From: Thermodesulfobium acidiphilum
Lineage (GTDB): Bacteria; Thermodesulfobiota; Thermodesulfobiia; Thermodesulfobiales; Thermodesulfobiaceae
Reading direction: 5' to 3'
DNA length: 64,000 nt
NCBI RefSeq assembly: GCF_003057965.1
Contig: NZ_CP020921.1
Coordinates: forward strand, 243,501-307,500
Shown here: positions 17,305 to 27,100 of the stretch, piece by piece
How positions within the stretch are numbered: the stretch's first letter is position 1
Layout of the letters: every line of letters begins with the position of its first letter
Position numbers and translations under genes: made by a program
Notes under the pieces: generated by a model
Database searches by the model: none
The model's input: the letters and a program-made list of their open reading frames with translations, nothing else
What the model was told of the DNA's origin: nothing

Positions 17305-18060
17305 TTGATAAAGATCGTGTATCTTGACTATAAGAGAAAATTTTATGTTGAAAACCTACACGGCGATCTGAAACCTACTTTTGTTGATGTTGAAGAGTCA
17401 AAAATCCTGATCCTTTCTAGGGATATAGTGCTAGAAGCAAAGGACATTGTATGTAGTCTCAGAAAGGATATTGTTGAACACATTGAAAGGGAGCGTTTTT
17501 TTAAAAACTCTCTAATTCCGTTGCAGAATATTTTAGGAGAGCCATATATTGTAAGTATTATGAAAAATTATTCAAAAATTATGAACGTTGGGCCTATGGC
17601 ATGCGTGGCGGGTGCTATAGCTCAAATTCTTGGTGAAAAACTTTTTAAGGGAGAAGATTTAATAATAGAAAATGGTGGGGACATTTTTATCTATAAAAAA
17701 GGTTTAATAAATATAAAAGTTTATACAAACGATGAGGTCTTTAAGGACAAAATTGTTATAAGTGTTGAAGGGGGGGAAGATTTTAAACCTTTGGGGGTTG
17801 CTACGTCATCTGCAACTATCGGTCCCTCTCTTTCTTTTGGCAAAACTTGTGCTACCGTAGTAGTGAGCAACAACTGTGCCCTGTCCGATGCTGCTGCTAC
17901 AAGAATAGCAAACGATATTAAAACTTCTCAAGATCTTAAGAGAGTTTTGGACAAGTACAAAAAGATGATATATGATTGTAATATACCAATTCTGGGTGTT
18001 GTTTGTGTAATTGATTCAAGTATGGCCCTATTTGGGAAGATAAAGGTTGATTTCGTATAA
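17305..18060 (+). CDS. UPF0280 family protein (ApbE-superfamily fold)
   Basis: The 251-residue protein matches UPF0280, which shares the ApbE FAD-transferase fold. Diagnostic segments are MNVGPMACVAGAIAQ, IENGGDIFI, GVATSSATIGPS, and SDAAATRIAND. Members occur in methanogens, acetogens and sulfate reducers; their substrate is unknown. The TTG at 17305 is too close to AGGA (17301-17304), so GTG at 17317 is a reasonable alternative start. It follows the YchF-like gene by 6 nt and is the last gene before tRNA-Ser. Confidence 0.75.
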   Translation: MIKIVYLDYKRKFYVENLHGDLKPTFVDVEESKILILSRDIVLEAKDIVCSLRKDIVEHIERERFFKNSLIPLQNILGEPYIVSIMKNYSKIMNVGPMACVAGAIAQILGEKLFKGEDLIIENGGDIFIYKKGLINIKVYTNDEVFKDKIVISVEGGEDFKPLGVATSSATIGPSLSFGKTCATVVVSNNCALSDAAATRIANDIKTSQDLKRVLDKYKKMIYDCNIPILGVVCVIDSSMALFGKIKVDFV

Positions 18061-18101
18061 ATGTGTCATTGTTTTTGCTGTTTTCTCTATATTGATAACT
18101 G

Positions 18102-18110
18102 TGTTATAAT
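18102..18110 (+). promoter_or_regulatory. Extended -10 promoter of tRNA-Ser
   Basis: TGTTATAAT is a TATAAT box preceded by the TG of an extended -10 element. It lies 15 bases before the tRNA-Ser 5' end, and no good -35 box is seen. Transcription would start around 18117. Confidence 0.5.
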
Positions 18111-18124
18111 ATGTTTTGCTTTTG

Positions 18125-18219
<95 letters not shown>

Positions 18220-18228
18220 TTTTATCCC

Positions 18229-18246
18229 TGCCCTTAAAAAAGGGCA
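18229..18246 (+). other. Hairpin between tRNA-Ser and rpsF
   Basis: TGCCCTT and AAGGGCA form a 7-bp stem with an AAAA loop just before the rpsF SD. No T run follows on the plus strand, so it is not a classical terminator. It may separate tRNA processing from rpsF or belong to the rpsF leader. Confidence 0.4.
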
Positions 18247-18268
18247 AAACCCATAGGGAGGTGTATTG

Positions 18269-18649
18269 TTGGCAAATTCAAAGCTTTATGAACTGGTAAT
18301 TTTGTTTAATCCCAATGCAGAAGAGGAAAAGATTGATGCGTTGATGAAACGTATTCACGATCTGATCTCAAAAAGTTCTGGAGAACTCTTGAAAAGCGAT
18401 AATTGGGGGAAAAAAAGATTGGCTTACACCATCGATGACTTGCGTGAAGCCATTTATATCTATGATGAGTTCAGGCTTCCAACGTCTGTGGTGGCTGAGG
18501 TTGACAGAATTTTGAAGATTAGCGAGATTGTTATCCGTCACATGATTGTTAAGAAACCAGACGTCCTTCAAAAAGCTGCTTTAAATGCTGAAAAGGAGGA
18601 TAATCAGTCAAAAGAGGGAGAGACTGATTCTAATGAGCAGGTTCAATAA
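18269..18649 (+). CDS. rpsF: 30S ribosomal protein bS6
   Basis: The protein begins LANSKLYELVILFNPNAEEEK and contains the bS6 WGKKRLAYTIDDLREAIYI and VDRILKISEIVIRHMIVKK segments. It binds 16S rRNA together with bS18, encoded two genes on. Two adjacent TTG codons could start it; TTG at 18269 lies seven bases after GGGAGG and is preferred over 18266. At about 126 residues it is longer than typical bS6 because of an acidic, Glu/Gln-rich tail that overlaps the ssb start. The order rpsF-ssb-rpsR is the standard bacterial cluster. Confidence 0.93.
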   Translation: MANSKLYELVILFNPNAEEEKIDALMKRIHDLISKSSGELLKSDNWGKKRLAYTIDDLREAIYIYDEFRLPTSVVAEVDRILKISEIVIRHMIVKKPDVLQKAALNAEKEDNQSKEGETDSNEQVQ

Positions 18650-19058
18650 GGTTATTTTGGTAGGTAGACTGGTTAAGGATCCGGAGCTTAGATACACAGC
18701 TGAGGGTGTTCCAGTGGCAAGTTTGACTATTGCTGTTAATAGAATTAACAGGAAAAACTCTACCGATCAAACAAATGCAGATTTTTTTAATATTGTTGCC
18801 TGGCGCGCTACAGCAGAGTTTGCTAGTAACTTTATGAGGAAAGGGATTCTCTTTCTTGTAGAGGGCAGATTGCAAAATAGAAGTTATGAAACAAAAGAGG
18901 GTTCAAAAAGAACGGTAACTGAAATTGTAGCAGACAGCATACAGCTTTTGAGTCCAAAACAAGAAAGCGCTCAGAAATCTGAGACAGGAGAAGATGTTGC
19001 AGAGTTAGATGACTTTATTTTTGATGATGATTTTTCGAAAGGAGATTCTCCATTCTAA
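18633..19058 (+). CDS. ssb: Single-stranded DNA-binding protein
   Basis: The protein starts MSRFNKVILVGRLVKDPELRYT, the standard SSB OB-fold opening, and continues with FFNIVAW, EGRLQNRSYE and an acidic tail ending DSPF, the variant of the DDDIPF tip that recruits partner proteins. The open frame extends to 18585, but ATG 18633 is the family start and follows GAGGGAG. It overlaps the rpsF end by 17 nt. At 141 residues the length is normal. It protects single-stranded DNA during replication and repair. Confidence 0.95.
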   Translation: MSRFNKVILVGRLVKDPELRYTAEGVPVASLTIAVNRINRKNSTDQTNADFFNIVAWRATAEFASNFMRKGILFLVEGRLQNRSYETKEGSKRTVTEIVADSIQLLSPKQESAQKSETGEDVAELDDFIFDDDFSKGDSPF

Positions 19059-19137
19059 TGTTTAAACTGTTGGTTTATTCTAAAATCTCTTAAAGAATGC
19101 AAGATAGTTATTTTTTAAATTTTAAGGAGGGTTTTGG

Positions 19138-19371
19138 TTGGCTTTACAAAATACAAGAAAAAGGGTTAGACGAAAGGCTTGTTCTTTTTGTGCTGAGAAG
19201 GTGAAATATATTGATTATAAAGATGTTAATCGTTTAAAGAAATATTTAAGCGACAGAGGCAAGATTTTGCCAAAAAGGGCTACAGGAGTTTGTGCTAAGC
19301 ACCAAAGGCAGCTTACAACTGCGATTAAGAGGGCAAGAATGATAGCTCTTTTACCATTTACTGTTGATTAG
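19138..19371 (+). CDS. rpsR: 30S ribosomal protein bS18
   Basis: The 77-residue protein has the bS18 core ([26 protein letters not shown], then [20 protein letters not shown]). A CSFC pair plus a downstream C and H (GVCAKH) form a zinc-ribbon type bS18. It starts with TTG, preceded by AAGGAGG. The 79-nt gap after ssb holds nothing I can name. A structured intergenic element follows the gene. Confidence 0.95.
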   Translation: MALQNTRKRVRRKACSFCAEKVKYIDYKDVNRLKKYLSDRGKILPKRATGVCAKHQRQLTTAIKRARMIALLPFTVD

Positions 19372-19381
19372 AAAATAATTA

Positions 19382-19447
19382 TGGGTAGTTAGCTATGAGT
19401 TTTTAGTACTTGATTGCCAGGATCTAAAACCGTTTGCTAACTACTCA
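19382..19447. other. Structured intergenic element after rpsR
   Basis: A 12-bp inverted repeat (TGGGTAGTTAGC at 19382-19393 with GCTAACTACTCA at 19436-19447, one G-T wobble) encloses a second 6-bp stem (TTTTAG 19401-19406 with CTAAAA 19424-19429) and a 17-nt apical loop. It ends just before the SD of the next gene. It could be an RNA regulatory hairpin, a processing site or a remnant small repeat. No T run follows, so it is not a simple terminator. Confidence 0.6.
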
Positions 19448-19465
19448 CTTGTTTAAGGAGGTTAT

Positions 19466-20395
19466 TTGCTTAAAAAAAACTTTGATGCCATTGAGGTTTT
19501 CTTAGCTTCAGCCTTGGTGGTTTTTTTTGTTTTGTTTGGTGTTTACGTTCCAACTTTTGGTTTTTTGGGGCTTCTTTTAATGGCTGTTCCTATATGTATA
19601 GTTACTTATAGGAGAGGTATTTTTTATGGCGTTTTAACTCTTCTTTTGTCAGGTATTATCCTTGCTATTCTTTTGCCATATATCATTTCTGTAATATTTT
19701 GTACAATTAACTTTTCTCTTGGCATTGTTATGGGACTAATTTTAAGGAAAGAAAAGCCAATAAACGTACTACTTGGGACAACTGCAGCACTGTCTGGATT
19801 ATTTGCTTTAGGTGTAGCATTCTTTATTCTAACTGGTCCAAAGGATCTTCTAAGCAATCTTTATGCAGCTTTTGAATCGTATATGATATCTTATTATCAA
19901 GGTTCTTCAGGGGTTGCGACTGAAGAAGTAAAGCAATTTGTAAAGTATATTGAAATCTATCTTCCTTCTTTAGTAATACTTTTATTCTTCATCTGGTCAG
20001 TATTTCAATACAGGATTGTTTCGTATGTCTTAAGATACCTATACAAGGTTGAAGTTCCACAGTTTGGCGATTTTAAAGAGGTTCGAATTCCGTACGAATT
20101 AAGTTTTCTTTTTTTAGCTTCATTGATAGCTAGTTTTTTGCCTATTTCAAATGAAATTAAGAATGCTTTTTTAAACGTTGAGCTAATACTTACTTTTATA
20201 TATATGTTTGCTGGCGCATCTGTGCTTTTCTTTATTCTGTCTAAAAAATTATTTTTTAAGAATGACACCATAACTAAAATTATAAATTTGATTGTAGTAC
20301 TACTTTTTGTAATAGTGCCGTTTTTAAGCTTTTTTTTGGTTTTTTTGGGGGTGTTTGATTCTGTATTTAATATTAGAAAGTACTTTAAACTTTAG
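19466..20395 (+). CDS. DUF2232 (YybS-like) multipass membrane protein
   Basis: The 309-residue protein has about eight hydrophobic segments and matches the DUF2232/YybS family in size and in location between rpsR and rplI, as in many Firmicutes. A conserved feature is the GLILRKEKP loop after the third or fourth helix. Function is unknown; the N-terminal part resembles the S component of energy-coupling-factor transporters. It starts with TTG and a perfect AAGGAGG. Confidence 0.75.
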   Translation: MLKKNFDAIEVFLASALVVFFVLFGVYVPTFGFLGLLLMAVPICIVTYRRGIFYGVLTLLLSGIILAILLPYIISVIFCTINFSLGIVMGLILRKEKPINVLLGTTAALSGLFALGVAFFILTGPKDLLSNLYAAFESYMISYYQGSSGVATEEVKQFVKYIEIYLPSLVILLFFIWSVFQYRIVSYVLRYLYKVEVPQFGDFKEVRIPYELSFLFLASLIASFLPISNEIKNAFLNVELILTFIYMFAGASVLFFILSKKLFFKNDTITKIINLIVVLLFVIVPFLSFFLVFLGVFDSVFNIRKYFKL

Positions 20396-20440
20396 ATTTG
20401 GACAGATTTTTTAAAATTTTGTTAGGAAGGAGTGATATAT

Positions 20441-20899
20441 ATGGATAAGATTAAGGTTCTTTTAATTCAGGATATAAAATCCCTTGGCAAGGCAGGGGAT
20501 ATAGTTGAGGTATCTCAAGGGTATGCAAGAAACTATTTATTTTTGAAAAATCTTGCGAAAGAAGCTACAAAACCAATTATCGAAGAGTATGAGAAAAGAA
20601 AAATAGCTAACAAAAAGAAAGAGGACAAAAAATTGGCAGAAGCCAAAAATATATCACAAAAGCTTTCCTCAACAAATATAGTAATAAAAGCGAGGATGGG
20701 AGAAAATAATAAATTTTATGGAGCAATAACTTCCAAAGATATATCAAACAAACTAAAGGAAATGGGATTTGATTTCGATCCAAAACAAATAACCTTTGAA
20801 GGGGCGAAGGTTCCTGGTGAGTATGAGGCAAAGATAAGAGTTTATCCAGGAGTATTTTCTGTCATAAAGTTAACAGTCGAAGGCGTTTTAGATTTATAA
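20441..20899 (+). CDS. rplI: 50S ribosomal protein bL9
   Basis: The 152-residue protein begins MDKIKVLLIQDIKSLGKAGDIVEVSQGYARNYL, the N-terminal rRNA-binding domain of bL9. A long charged helix follows, then the C-terminal domain (FYGAITSKDI). The open frame runs back to GTG 20432, which sits inside the SD (GGAAGGAG, 20425-20432). ATG 20441 at a spacing of 8 is therefore the start. A dnaB gene often follows in other bacteria; here it is dnaG. Confidence 0.94.
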   Translation: MDKIKVLLIQDIKSLGKAGDIVEVSQGYARNYLFLKNLAKEATKPIIEEYEKRKIANKKKEDKKLAEAKNISQKLSSTNIVIKARMGENNKFYGAITSKDISNKLKEMGFDFDPKQITFEGAKVPGEYEAKIRVYPGVFSVIKLTVEGVLDL

Positions 20900-20934
20900 T
20901 TCTTTAATTTTAAAAACAAGCGATCGGGTTAAAT

Positions 20935-22617
20935 ATGACTGATTTTGATTATGTTAAAAAACAAATTTCTATTACCGACGTTATCGGACACTACGTTCAT
21001 CTAAAACAAAGAGGCAACAGTTTAGTTGGACTTTGTCCTTTTCACAATGAGAAAACTCCATCCTTTTATGTTAGCCCAGAAAAAGGGCTTTTTTACTGTT
21101 TTGGGTGTAAAGTTGGCGGAGACGTTTTTACTTTTCTAATGAAATTGGAAAACCTTACCTTTGTTGAAGCATTTAAGAAAGCAGCTTCAATTTGTGGGGT
21201 TGAAGTCTCATCCGAATTTGAAAATTCTTCAAAGGATCAGGTTTTAAGGGTTTTAAAAGAGGCAGGCGCATTTTTTACAGAAAATTTGTGGAAAGAATCA
21301 GGAAAAGATGCTTTAGAATATATGCGTTCAAGAGGCTTTTCTGATGATTTTTTAAAAGAATATGAAGTTGGCTTTGTTCCAGAAGACGCAAGTGAATTAG
21401 TTGAAAGGCTAAAAAGACTTTCCTTTTCTGAGGATATAATTTATAAATCTGCAATCTTTTTAAACTTTAAAGAAGGCATTTTAAGGCTTTCTGGAAGAGT
21501 TTCATTTCCTATAAAAAATGTAGAGAATGAAATAGTTGCATTTGGCGCAAGACTTATTAAAAACGAACCTGATTCTCCAAAATACTTAAATTATCCTGAT
21601 ACGCTTGTTTTTAGGAAAAAGAATGCACTTTTCTTAATTGATAAAGCATTTGAACACATAAAGAGTTTAAGGAAAGTTATTCTTGTAGAAGGCTATTTAG
21701 ATGCCTTGATGATGCACCAGAAAGGCTTTAAAAATACAGTTGCATCTTTAGGCACAACCCTTAATCCATCTAGTTTCAAGAGAATTGATAAACTTGTAGA
21801 TAGATTGATAATTATGTACGATTCTGATGATGCTGGGAAAATTGCTACCAACAGACTCTTAAATATGACAGATCAGTTTACCTGTAATCTGTCTGTTGCA
21901 AGTCTGCCAGAAGGGCTTGATCCCCACGACGTTTTAACAAAATATGGCAAAGGTGCAATGGAAAGAATAGTGCAAAATTATATTAGCGGAGTTGATTTTA
22001 GAATTAATCTTATATTTTCTAATCCTTCTAACACAATAGAATCAAAAAGACAAAAGTATAGATTAGCCATTAGGGAACTGCAAAATCTTGGAGCAGAAGA
22101 GATTGAAGAATTTGTAAAAAAAGTTAGTGAAAAGTTGCACGTTCCTGAATCAAGAATTTTGTCTGACTCAGAGAGAATGTCTAGAAAAAAGATATCAGGA
22201 GAAAAGATTTTTTATAATTTGGTTAACTATTTTGATAGACATATTTTGAGAACTATTATTGAGAGGCCTGATTTTTATTTTTTGCTTAAGTCTTTTGATT
22301 ATTCTATGCTCTTTAACGATGAAGAGTATTTACAAGCTGCAGAAGAGATTTTTAATATGGATAGCTTTGATATTGACGATAATATTCTTGACCTGTCAGA
22401 TAAAACGAAGGCAAAAATAAGTCAGATTATACTTGAAGATGTGCCAATTATTCCAGATGATCAATGGGAGGAGATATTACAACTGGCGTGGACAAGAAAA
22501 AATATGTTTCTGTTGAAAGAGAACCTGTCCAAAGATAAGGATGCTATGATTGAATTTTTAGAGTTAGCAAAAAAAGAAAAGGAGCTGTCTTCAAAAATTG
22601 CAAGAATTAACGGTTGA
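20935..22617 (+). CDS. dnaG: DNA primase DnaG
   Basis: The 560-residue primase has the N-terminal zinc ribbon (CPFHNEKTPSF, then CFGC). The catalytic TOPRIM core shows VEGYLDALMMHQKGF and MYDSDDAGKIAT, and a C-terminal helicase-interaction region completes the protein. It makes RNA primers at the replication fork. The SD before ATG is weak. Next come tsaE and tsaB; no rpoD follows, unlike the macromolecular synthesis operon of many bacteria. Confidence 0.94.
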   Translation: MTDFDYVKKQISITDVIGHYVHLKQRGNSLVGLCPFHNEKTPSFYVSPEKGLFYCFGCKVGGDVFTFLMKLENLTFVEAFKKAASICGVEVSSEFENSSKDQVLRVLKEAGAFFTENLWKESGKDALEYMRSRGFSDDFLKEYEVGFVPEDASELVERLKRLSFSEDIIYKSAIFLNFKEGILRLSGRVSFPIKNVENEIVAFGARLIKNEPDSPKYLNYPDTLVFRKKNALFLIDKAFEHIKSLRKVILVEGYLDALMMHQKGFKNTVASLGTTLNPSSFKRIDKLVDRLIIMYDSDDAGKIATNRLLNMTDQFTCNLSVASLPEGLDPHDVLTKYGKGAMERIVQNYISGVDFRINLIFSNPSNTIESKRQKYRLAIRELQNLGAEEIEEFVKKVSEKLHVPESRILSDSERMSRKKISGEKIFYNLVNYFDRHILRTIIERPDFYFLLKSFDYSMLFNDEEYLQAAEEIFNMDSFDIDDNILDLSDKTKAKISQIILEDVPIIPDDQWEEILQLAWTRKNMFLLKENLSKDKDAMIEFLELAKKEKELSSKIARING

Positions 22618-22644
22618 TATCTTAAATACGTTAAGATTAGTTTT

Positions 22645-23091
22645 ATGCTAAAGTTTGAAGGTGAAACCTTTAAAGTGTTAATTAAGGATGAAAAGGAGAT
22701 GATTAAGTTTGGTTCTAAGGTTGGATCTTGCCTTGAGAAAGGAGATGTCTTGCTTTTGGAAGGAAAGCTTGGTTCTGGCAAGACTACCTTTGTGCGAGGG
22801 ATAATAAAAGATGCCTTTAGTCCAAGTTTTACTCTCTTAAACAAGTATAACTTTAAAGATACTCAAATTTATCATTTTGATTTTTACAGGTTAGAAAAAC
22901 CTGATTATGACCTTTTTATAGAACTTGAAGAGGTTGAAGATGCAGTGGTGATCGTTGAATGGCCAAAATTTGACATACCAATATTCGAAAAGTCTACTAT
23001 TTTAAAGTTTATTATATTTGAGGATCATAGAGAAGTTATAATCTGTGGTGAAAAGGCACGTGAATTTTACCAAAGCTATTCTAAAAAGTAA
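22645..23091 (+). CDS. tsaE: tRNA N6-threonylcarbamoyladenosine biosynthesis ATPase TsaE
   Basis: The 148-residue P-loop ATPase shows LEGKLGSGKTTFVRGI (Walker A), SPSFTLLNKY, HFDFYRL and VVIVEWP, the TsaE pattern. TsaE works with TsaB and TsaD to install the t6A37 modification in ANN-decoding tRNAs. It is followed within 6 nt by tsaB and then rimI, the common tsaE-tsaB-rimI cluster; tsaD is not in the window. Confidence 0.9.
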   Translation: MLKFEGETFKVLIKDEKEMIKFGSKVGSCLEKGDVLLLEGKLGSGKTTFVRGIIKDAFSPSFTLLNKYNFKDTQIYHFDFYRLEKPDYDLFIELEEVEDAVVIVEWPKFDIPIFEKSTILKFIIFEDHREVIICGEKAREFYQSYSKK

Positions 23092-23096
23092 TTTTA

Positions 23097-23699
23097 ATGA
23101 ATATTATGTTTAGAAAAAATAAATTCTTTATAGCGCACATTAACGACGAAACCTATTTCTTAATAGATAATGGAAAAGGTATTAAAGATTTTAGTTTCAA
23201 AGGACAATTATCAGATCAACTCCATCTAAAATTTAAACAATTTTTGGATTTATATGAGGTTAGTCTAGATGATATTAATTCAATTTATGTTTCAAGAGGA
23301 CCTGGATCCTTTACTGCATTGAGAACGATTATACTATTTGCTAAAACTTTATGTTTATGCCTTGGAGCACAACTCTTTTCGTCAAATATTTTTGAAATTT
23401 TTTTATATGGTTCAGATTCTTTAAAAGGAGTTCAAAACATGGTTCTTTTTTCTAAAAAAAACAATTATTACCTGGCGAAAGTTATCCCAAATAAAGGCCT
23501 TTGTGGATACAACTTGGTTGAAGAGAGAGAATTGAACAATCTAAGTGGATTTATCATAGGAGATAAACCCTTCAAAAATTTTAAGAGCATTTCTTTCAAA
23601 GATATAAAAATAAATTTCAGTATTTTTAGAGAAGAAGATGTATATTACTTTGAGCCTGAATATGGAATTGATCTCAATGTTAAGATTTATCATCGATAG
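23097..23699 (+). CDS. tsaB: tRNA t6A biosynthesis protein TsaB (divergent)
   Basis: The 200-residue protein is a short ASKHA-fold protein with SIYVSRGPGSFTALR, the TsaB signature (family GPGSFTGLR). The rest is diverged and somewhat short of the 220-240 residues common in the family. TsaB is a scaffold partner of TsaD. Its position between tsaE and rimI supports the call. The ATG lacks a strong SD, which is consistent with coupling to tsaE. Confidence 0.8.
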   Translation: MNIMFRKNKFFIAHINDETYFLIDNGKGIKDFSFKGQLSDQLHLKFKQFLDLYEVSLDDINSIYVSRGPGSFTALRTIILFAKTLCLCLGAQLFSSNIFEIFLYGSDSLKGVQNMVLFSKKNNYYLAKVIPNKGLCGYNLVEERELNNLSGFIIGDKPFKNFKSISFKDIKINFSIFREEDVYYFEPEYGIDLNVKIYHR

Positions 23700-23713
23700 A
23701 AGTTAGTCTCTTT

Positions 23714-24187
23714 ATGGAAATAAAAAACGCGAACTCTTTTAAAATAGGTCCTTCAAAGTTTGATATTATTCCTGCGACGCTCTCTCATTGTGAAAGCTTA
23801 ATGGAATTTGGCAAAGATCTTCCCTCATTTTATTCAAATATAGAGTTTTTAAAAAAGGATTTATCCGATCCTTTAAAGTGTTTTTTTATAGCAATTTATA
23901 AAGATCTGGTAGTTGGTTTCATTTCATTTTTCAAGCTATACGACGAGATTCATCTTGCTTATATATATGTAAAAAAGGATTTTAGAAATATGGGTCTGGG
24001 AACTAGGCTTTTTAAATTCGCTTATGAAAAGTTCTTCCTTAAGGGAAAAGAAATATGGCTTGAGGTAGAAACTTCGAATACAACTGCATGTCTTTTTTAT
24101 ACAAAATTAGGTTTTAGGATAGTGTATAGGAGGAAGAATTATTATGGAGAAAACAAAGATGCATGGATAATGAAGAGGGAAGCTTAA
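23714..24187 (+). CDS. rimI: GNAT acetyltransferase, RimI-like
   Basis: The 157-residue GNAT protein has the acetyl-CoA loop FRNMGLGTRLF and the family EVETSNTTACLFYTKLGFRIV segment, where N and Y residues match RimI. RimI acetylates the N-terminus of bS18 in E. coli; here the gene is clustered with tsaE-tsaB, as in many bacteria. Roughly 25 residues precede the first strand. It ends four bases before the convergent mfd stop. Confidence 0.78.
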   Translation: MEIKNANSFKIGPSKFDIIPATLSHCESLMEFGKDLPSFYSNIEFLKKDLSDPLKCFFIAIYKDLVVGFISFFKLYDEIHLAYIYVKKDFRNMGLGTRLFKFAYEKFFLKGKEIWLEVETSNTTACLFYTKLGFRIVYRRKNYYGENKDAWIMKREA

Positions 24188-24190
24188 GAA

Positions 24191-27100
24191 TTAGCTAGAT
24201 AGTAGTGAAAGTAGGGAAATAGCAAAGCCAAATGAATCAGCTGGACTGGATGGCCTAATTACTATTTCTTCCTTTGTAGCTTTAACAAAAAAGCCACTCT
24301 TCTTAATTTTTTCAATATATTCATTATTATTTGGAGCTATTTTGATGCTGTCTTTTAGAATATTTAATTCCTTTATTCCAATTTTTGTGGCCTTTAATTT
24401 TATTAATGTCAGCAAGAAGAGATTCGATAGCTCTTTTGGCATTTTACCAAACCTGTCTTCAATTTCTTCCTGTAACGAAAAAAGTTCTTCTTCACTTTCA
24501 ACTTTTTGAAGTCTTTTGTAAAGATCAATCCTTAATCCCTCTTCATTTATATAATTTTTGTCTATATAGAGTTCAATTTCAGCTTTTATTTTAGTAAATT
24601 CCTTAACGGTTCCTCTTATTCTTGCAAGCTCTTCTGCGATCATCTCTGTGAACAGTTCAACTCCAATATTTTCCATATGTCCGTGTTGTTCTGTCCCCAG
24701 AACATTTCCAGTCCCTCTAATTTCCATGTCTTTCAGACTTATATTAAAGCCGCTAACAAGTGAAGAATTCCTTTGGATGGTTTCCAGCCTTCTTTTTGCA
24801 TCTTCTGTAATTCTTTTATCTGAACTATATAAAAAATACGCATAACCCTGTTTGAAGCTCCTGCCTACCCTGCCTCTTAGTTGATAGAGTTCAGAAAGTC
24901 CAAATAAATCTGCATTGTTTATAATTATAGTATTTACCTCAGGAATATCTAAACCAGATTCTAATATCGCTGTTGAAATGAGAAGGTCTATTTCTTTGTT
25001 TAAAAATCTCTCTAGTGTGGTTGATATTTCTTGAGGACTTTTTTGGCCGTGTAATATTGCGCAGCTAACATTTCCTACTATATTTTCTATTTTTTCTTTT
25101 AAATTGTTTAAATTAGAAATTCTTGCATCGACGACAAAAATTTGACCCCCTCTGTCAAGTTCTCTTAGTATGGCTTCTCTGACAATTACGTCTTTAAAAA
25201 CTGAAACTATTGAACGAATTGGCATTCTATTTTTTGGTGGAGTAAAGATGGTTGATATGTCCCTTAGTCCGCTTAATGCCATATTCAGAGTTCGAGGTAT
25301 AGGCGTTGCAGACAAAGACAAAACGTCTAGTTCTGTTCTAATCTTCTTAAACTGTTCTTTTTGCATGACTCCAAACTTTTGTTCTTCATCTATGATTAAT
25401 AAACCTAAATTTTTAAATTTTATATTTTTTGATAATAACGAGTGTGTTCCAATAATGATGTCTATTTTATTTTCTTTCAGATCTTTTAGGATTTTGTTTT
25501 TATTTCCTGATTTTGAAATTCTTGACAAAACTTCCACTCTTACCCCTAGGGGATCAAATCTATTTTTGAAAGTTCTATAGTGCTGATCGGCTAACAATGT
25601 GGTAGGGGCAAGTAACGCAACCTGTCTTGATGCTAGTACTGCTCTATATGCTGCTCTTATTGCTATTTCTGTTTTTCCAAAGCCAGCATCAGCTACTATC
25701 AATCTATCCATTGGATATGGTTTTGACATATCTAGAAAAACATCCTCAATAGCCCTTTCTTGGTCTGGAGTTTCATCGTAACCAAAGCTCTCTTTTAGTT
25801 CTAGTTCTTCCATAGTAGGGTCTTTGGTGTTTGAATATATAGGTCTTTGAACATTTCGTCTTGAGGCTTCTATAAAAACTATTTCATGAGCTATTTTTTC
25901 GGCAAAATCTTTAGCTCTTTTTTTCTTTGAAGTCCAATCGTTTGACCTTAAACTAGAAAGTTCTGCATCATCTGGGCCAATATATTTTGATAATCTGGTA
26001 AATTCTTCAACAGGAATGTATAAGATGTCATCATCCTTGTATAGAATTTGTGCATATTCTCTTTGGACTTTGGTAAAATTCATGAGCTTTAGTCCGATAA
26101 ATCTACCTATTCCATGATCTCTGTGTACTACCAGATCGTTGTATTGGAGTTCCTGGAGGCTAGATATACTTTTGCGTCTTGTTGTTTTTTCCTTTGTCTG
26201 TATTGTAGAAAACTCTTGTGACGTAAAGATTATTAAGTTTTCTCTGATGCTGTATTTTTTTGCCAATTTTTTGTCTATACCCAATATCTCAATGCCTGCT
26301 GGATACCTTTTCTCTGAGAATATTAATTGAGGGTTTTCAAGGTCCTTTAGGCAGTTAGGTATATGATTCATAGATACTTCAACTGTATAATTGGCATTTA
26401 AATACCAGTTAAGAGTGTTTTTTATATTTTCAGTACCCCCTCTTGGTAAAGGAGGTGCTGCTCTAACTTCCTTAACAAGAGGTTTTATTAACTCTGGATT
26501 AAAATCAACTATATCTTTAGAGCGTTCTTTTGTATTAAAATCTTCTGCAAATAAATTTTCAGGATCCCTAAATAAATTGTAGATAAAGGATGGAATTTTG
26601 ACATATATTTTGTTTTCAATTTGAAAGCTTCTTAGTTTTTTAATTTCCTGCAAAAGCCTGGTTATTTCTGATTGAACTTGATCTTTGTCGACAAAGAAGA
26701 CCATATTAAAGTCATCTAATATAGATTTTAGATCGTTTTTAAAATACAGATAATTCTCAATGCCGTAAAAGTTAGTGTCATTTTCTATGTTTGTTATTTC
26801 TTCAGAAATAATATTTCTTTCTTCTTTTGATAGGGCATTGAAAAACCTTCTGATTTTTTCCTTTTCATCTGGTGAAAATTTTAGCGTTTCTATAACAATT
26901 AAATCAAAACTTTCAATTTCTCTTAGAGTTCTTTGATCTTCCGGGTTAAAATATTTTATTGCGTTAATAGTGTTGTCGCTGAAGATTAATCTGACTGGAT
27001 TTTCTGAGTAGAATGGGAAAACGTCTAAAAGCATTCCTCTTACCGCAAATTCTCCGGGCAATTCACAAAGACTCTTTCTTGTATAATTTTTACTTAGTAA

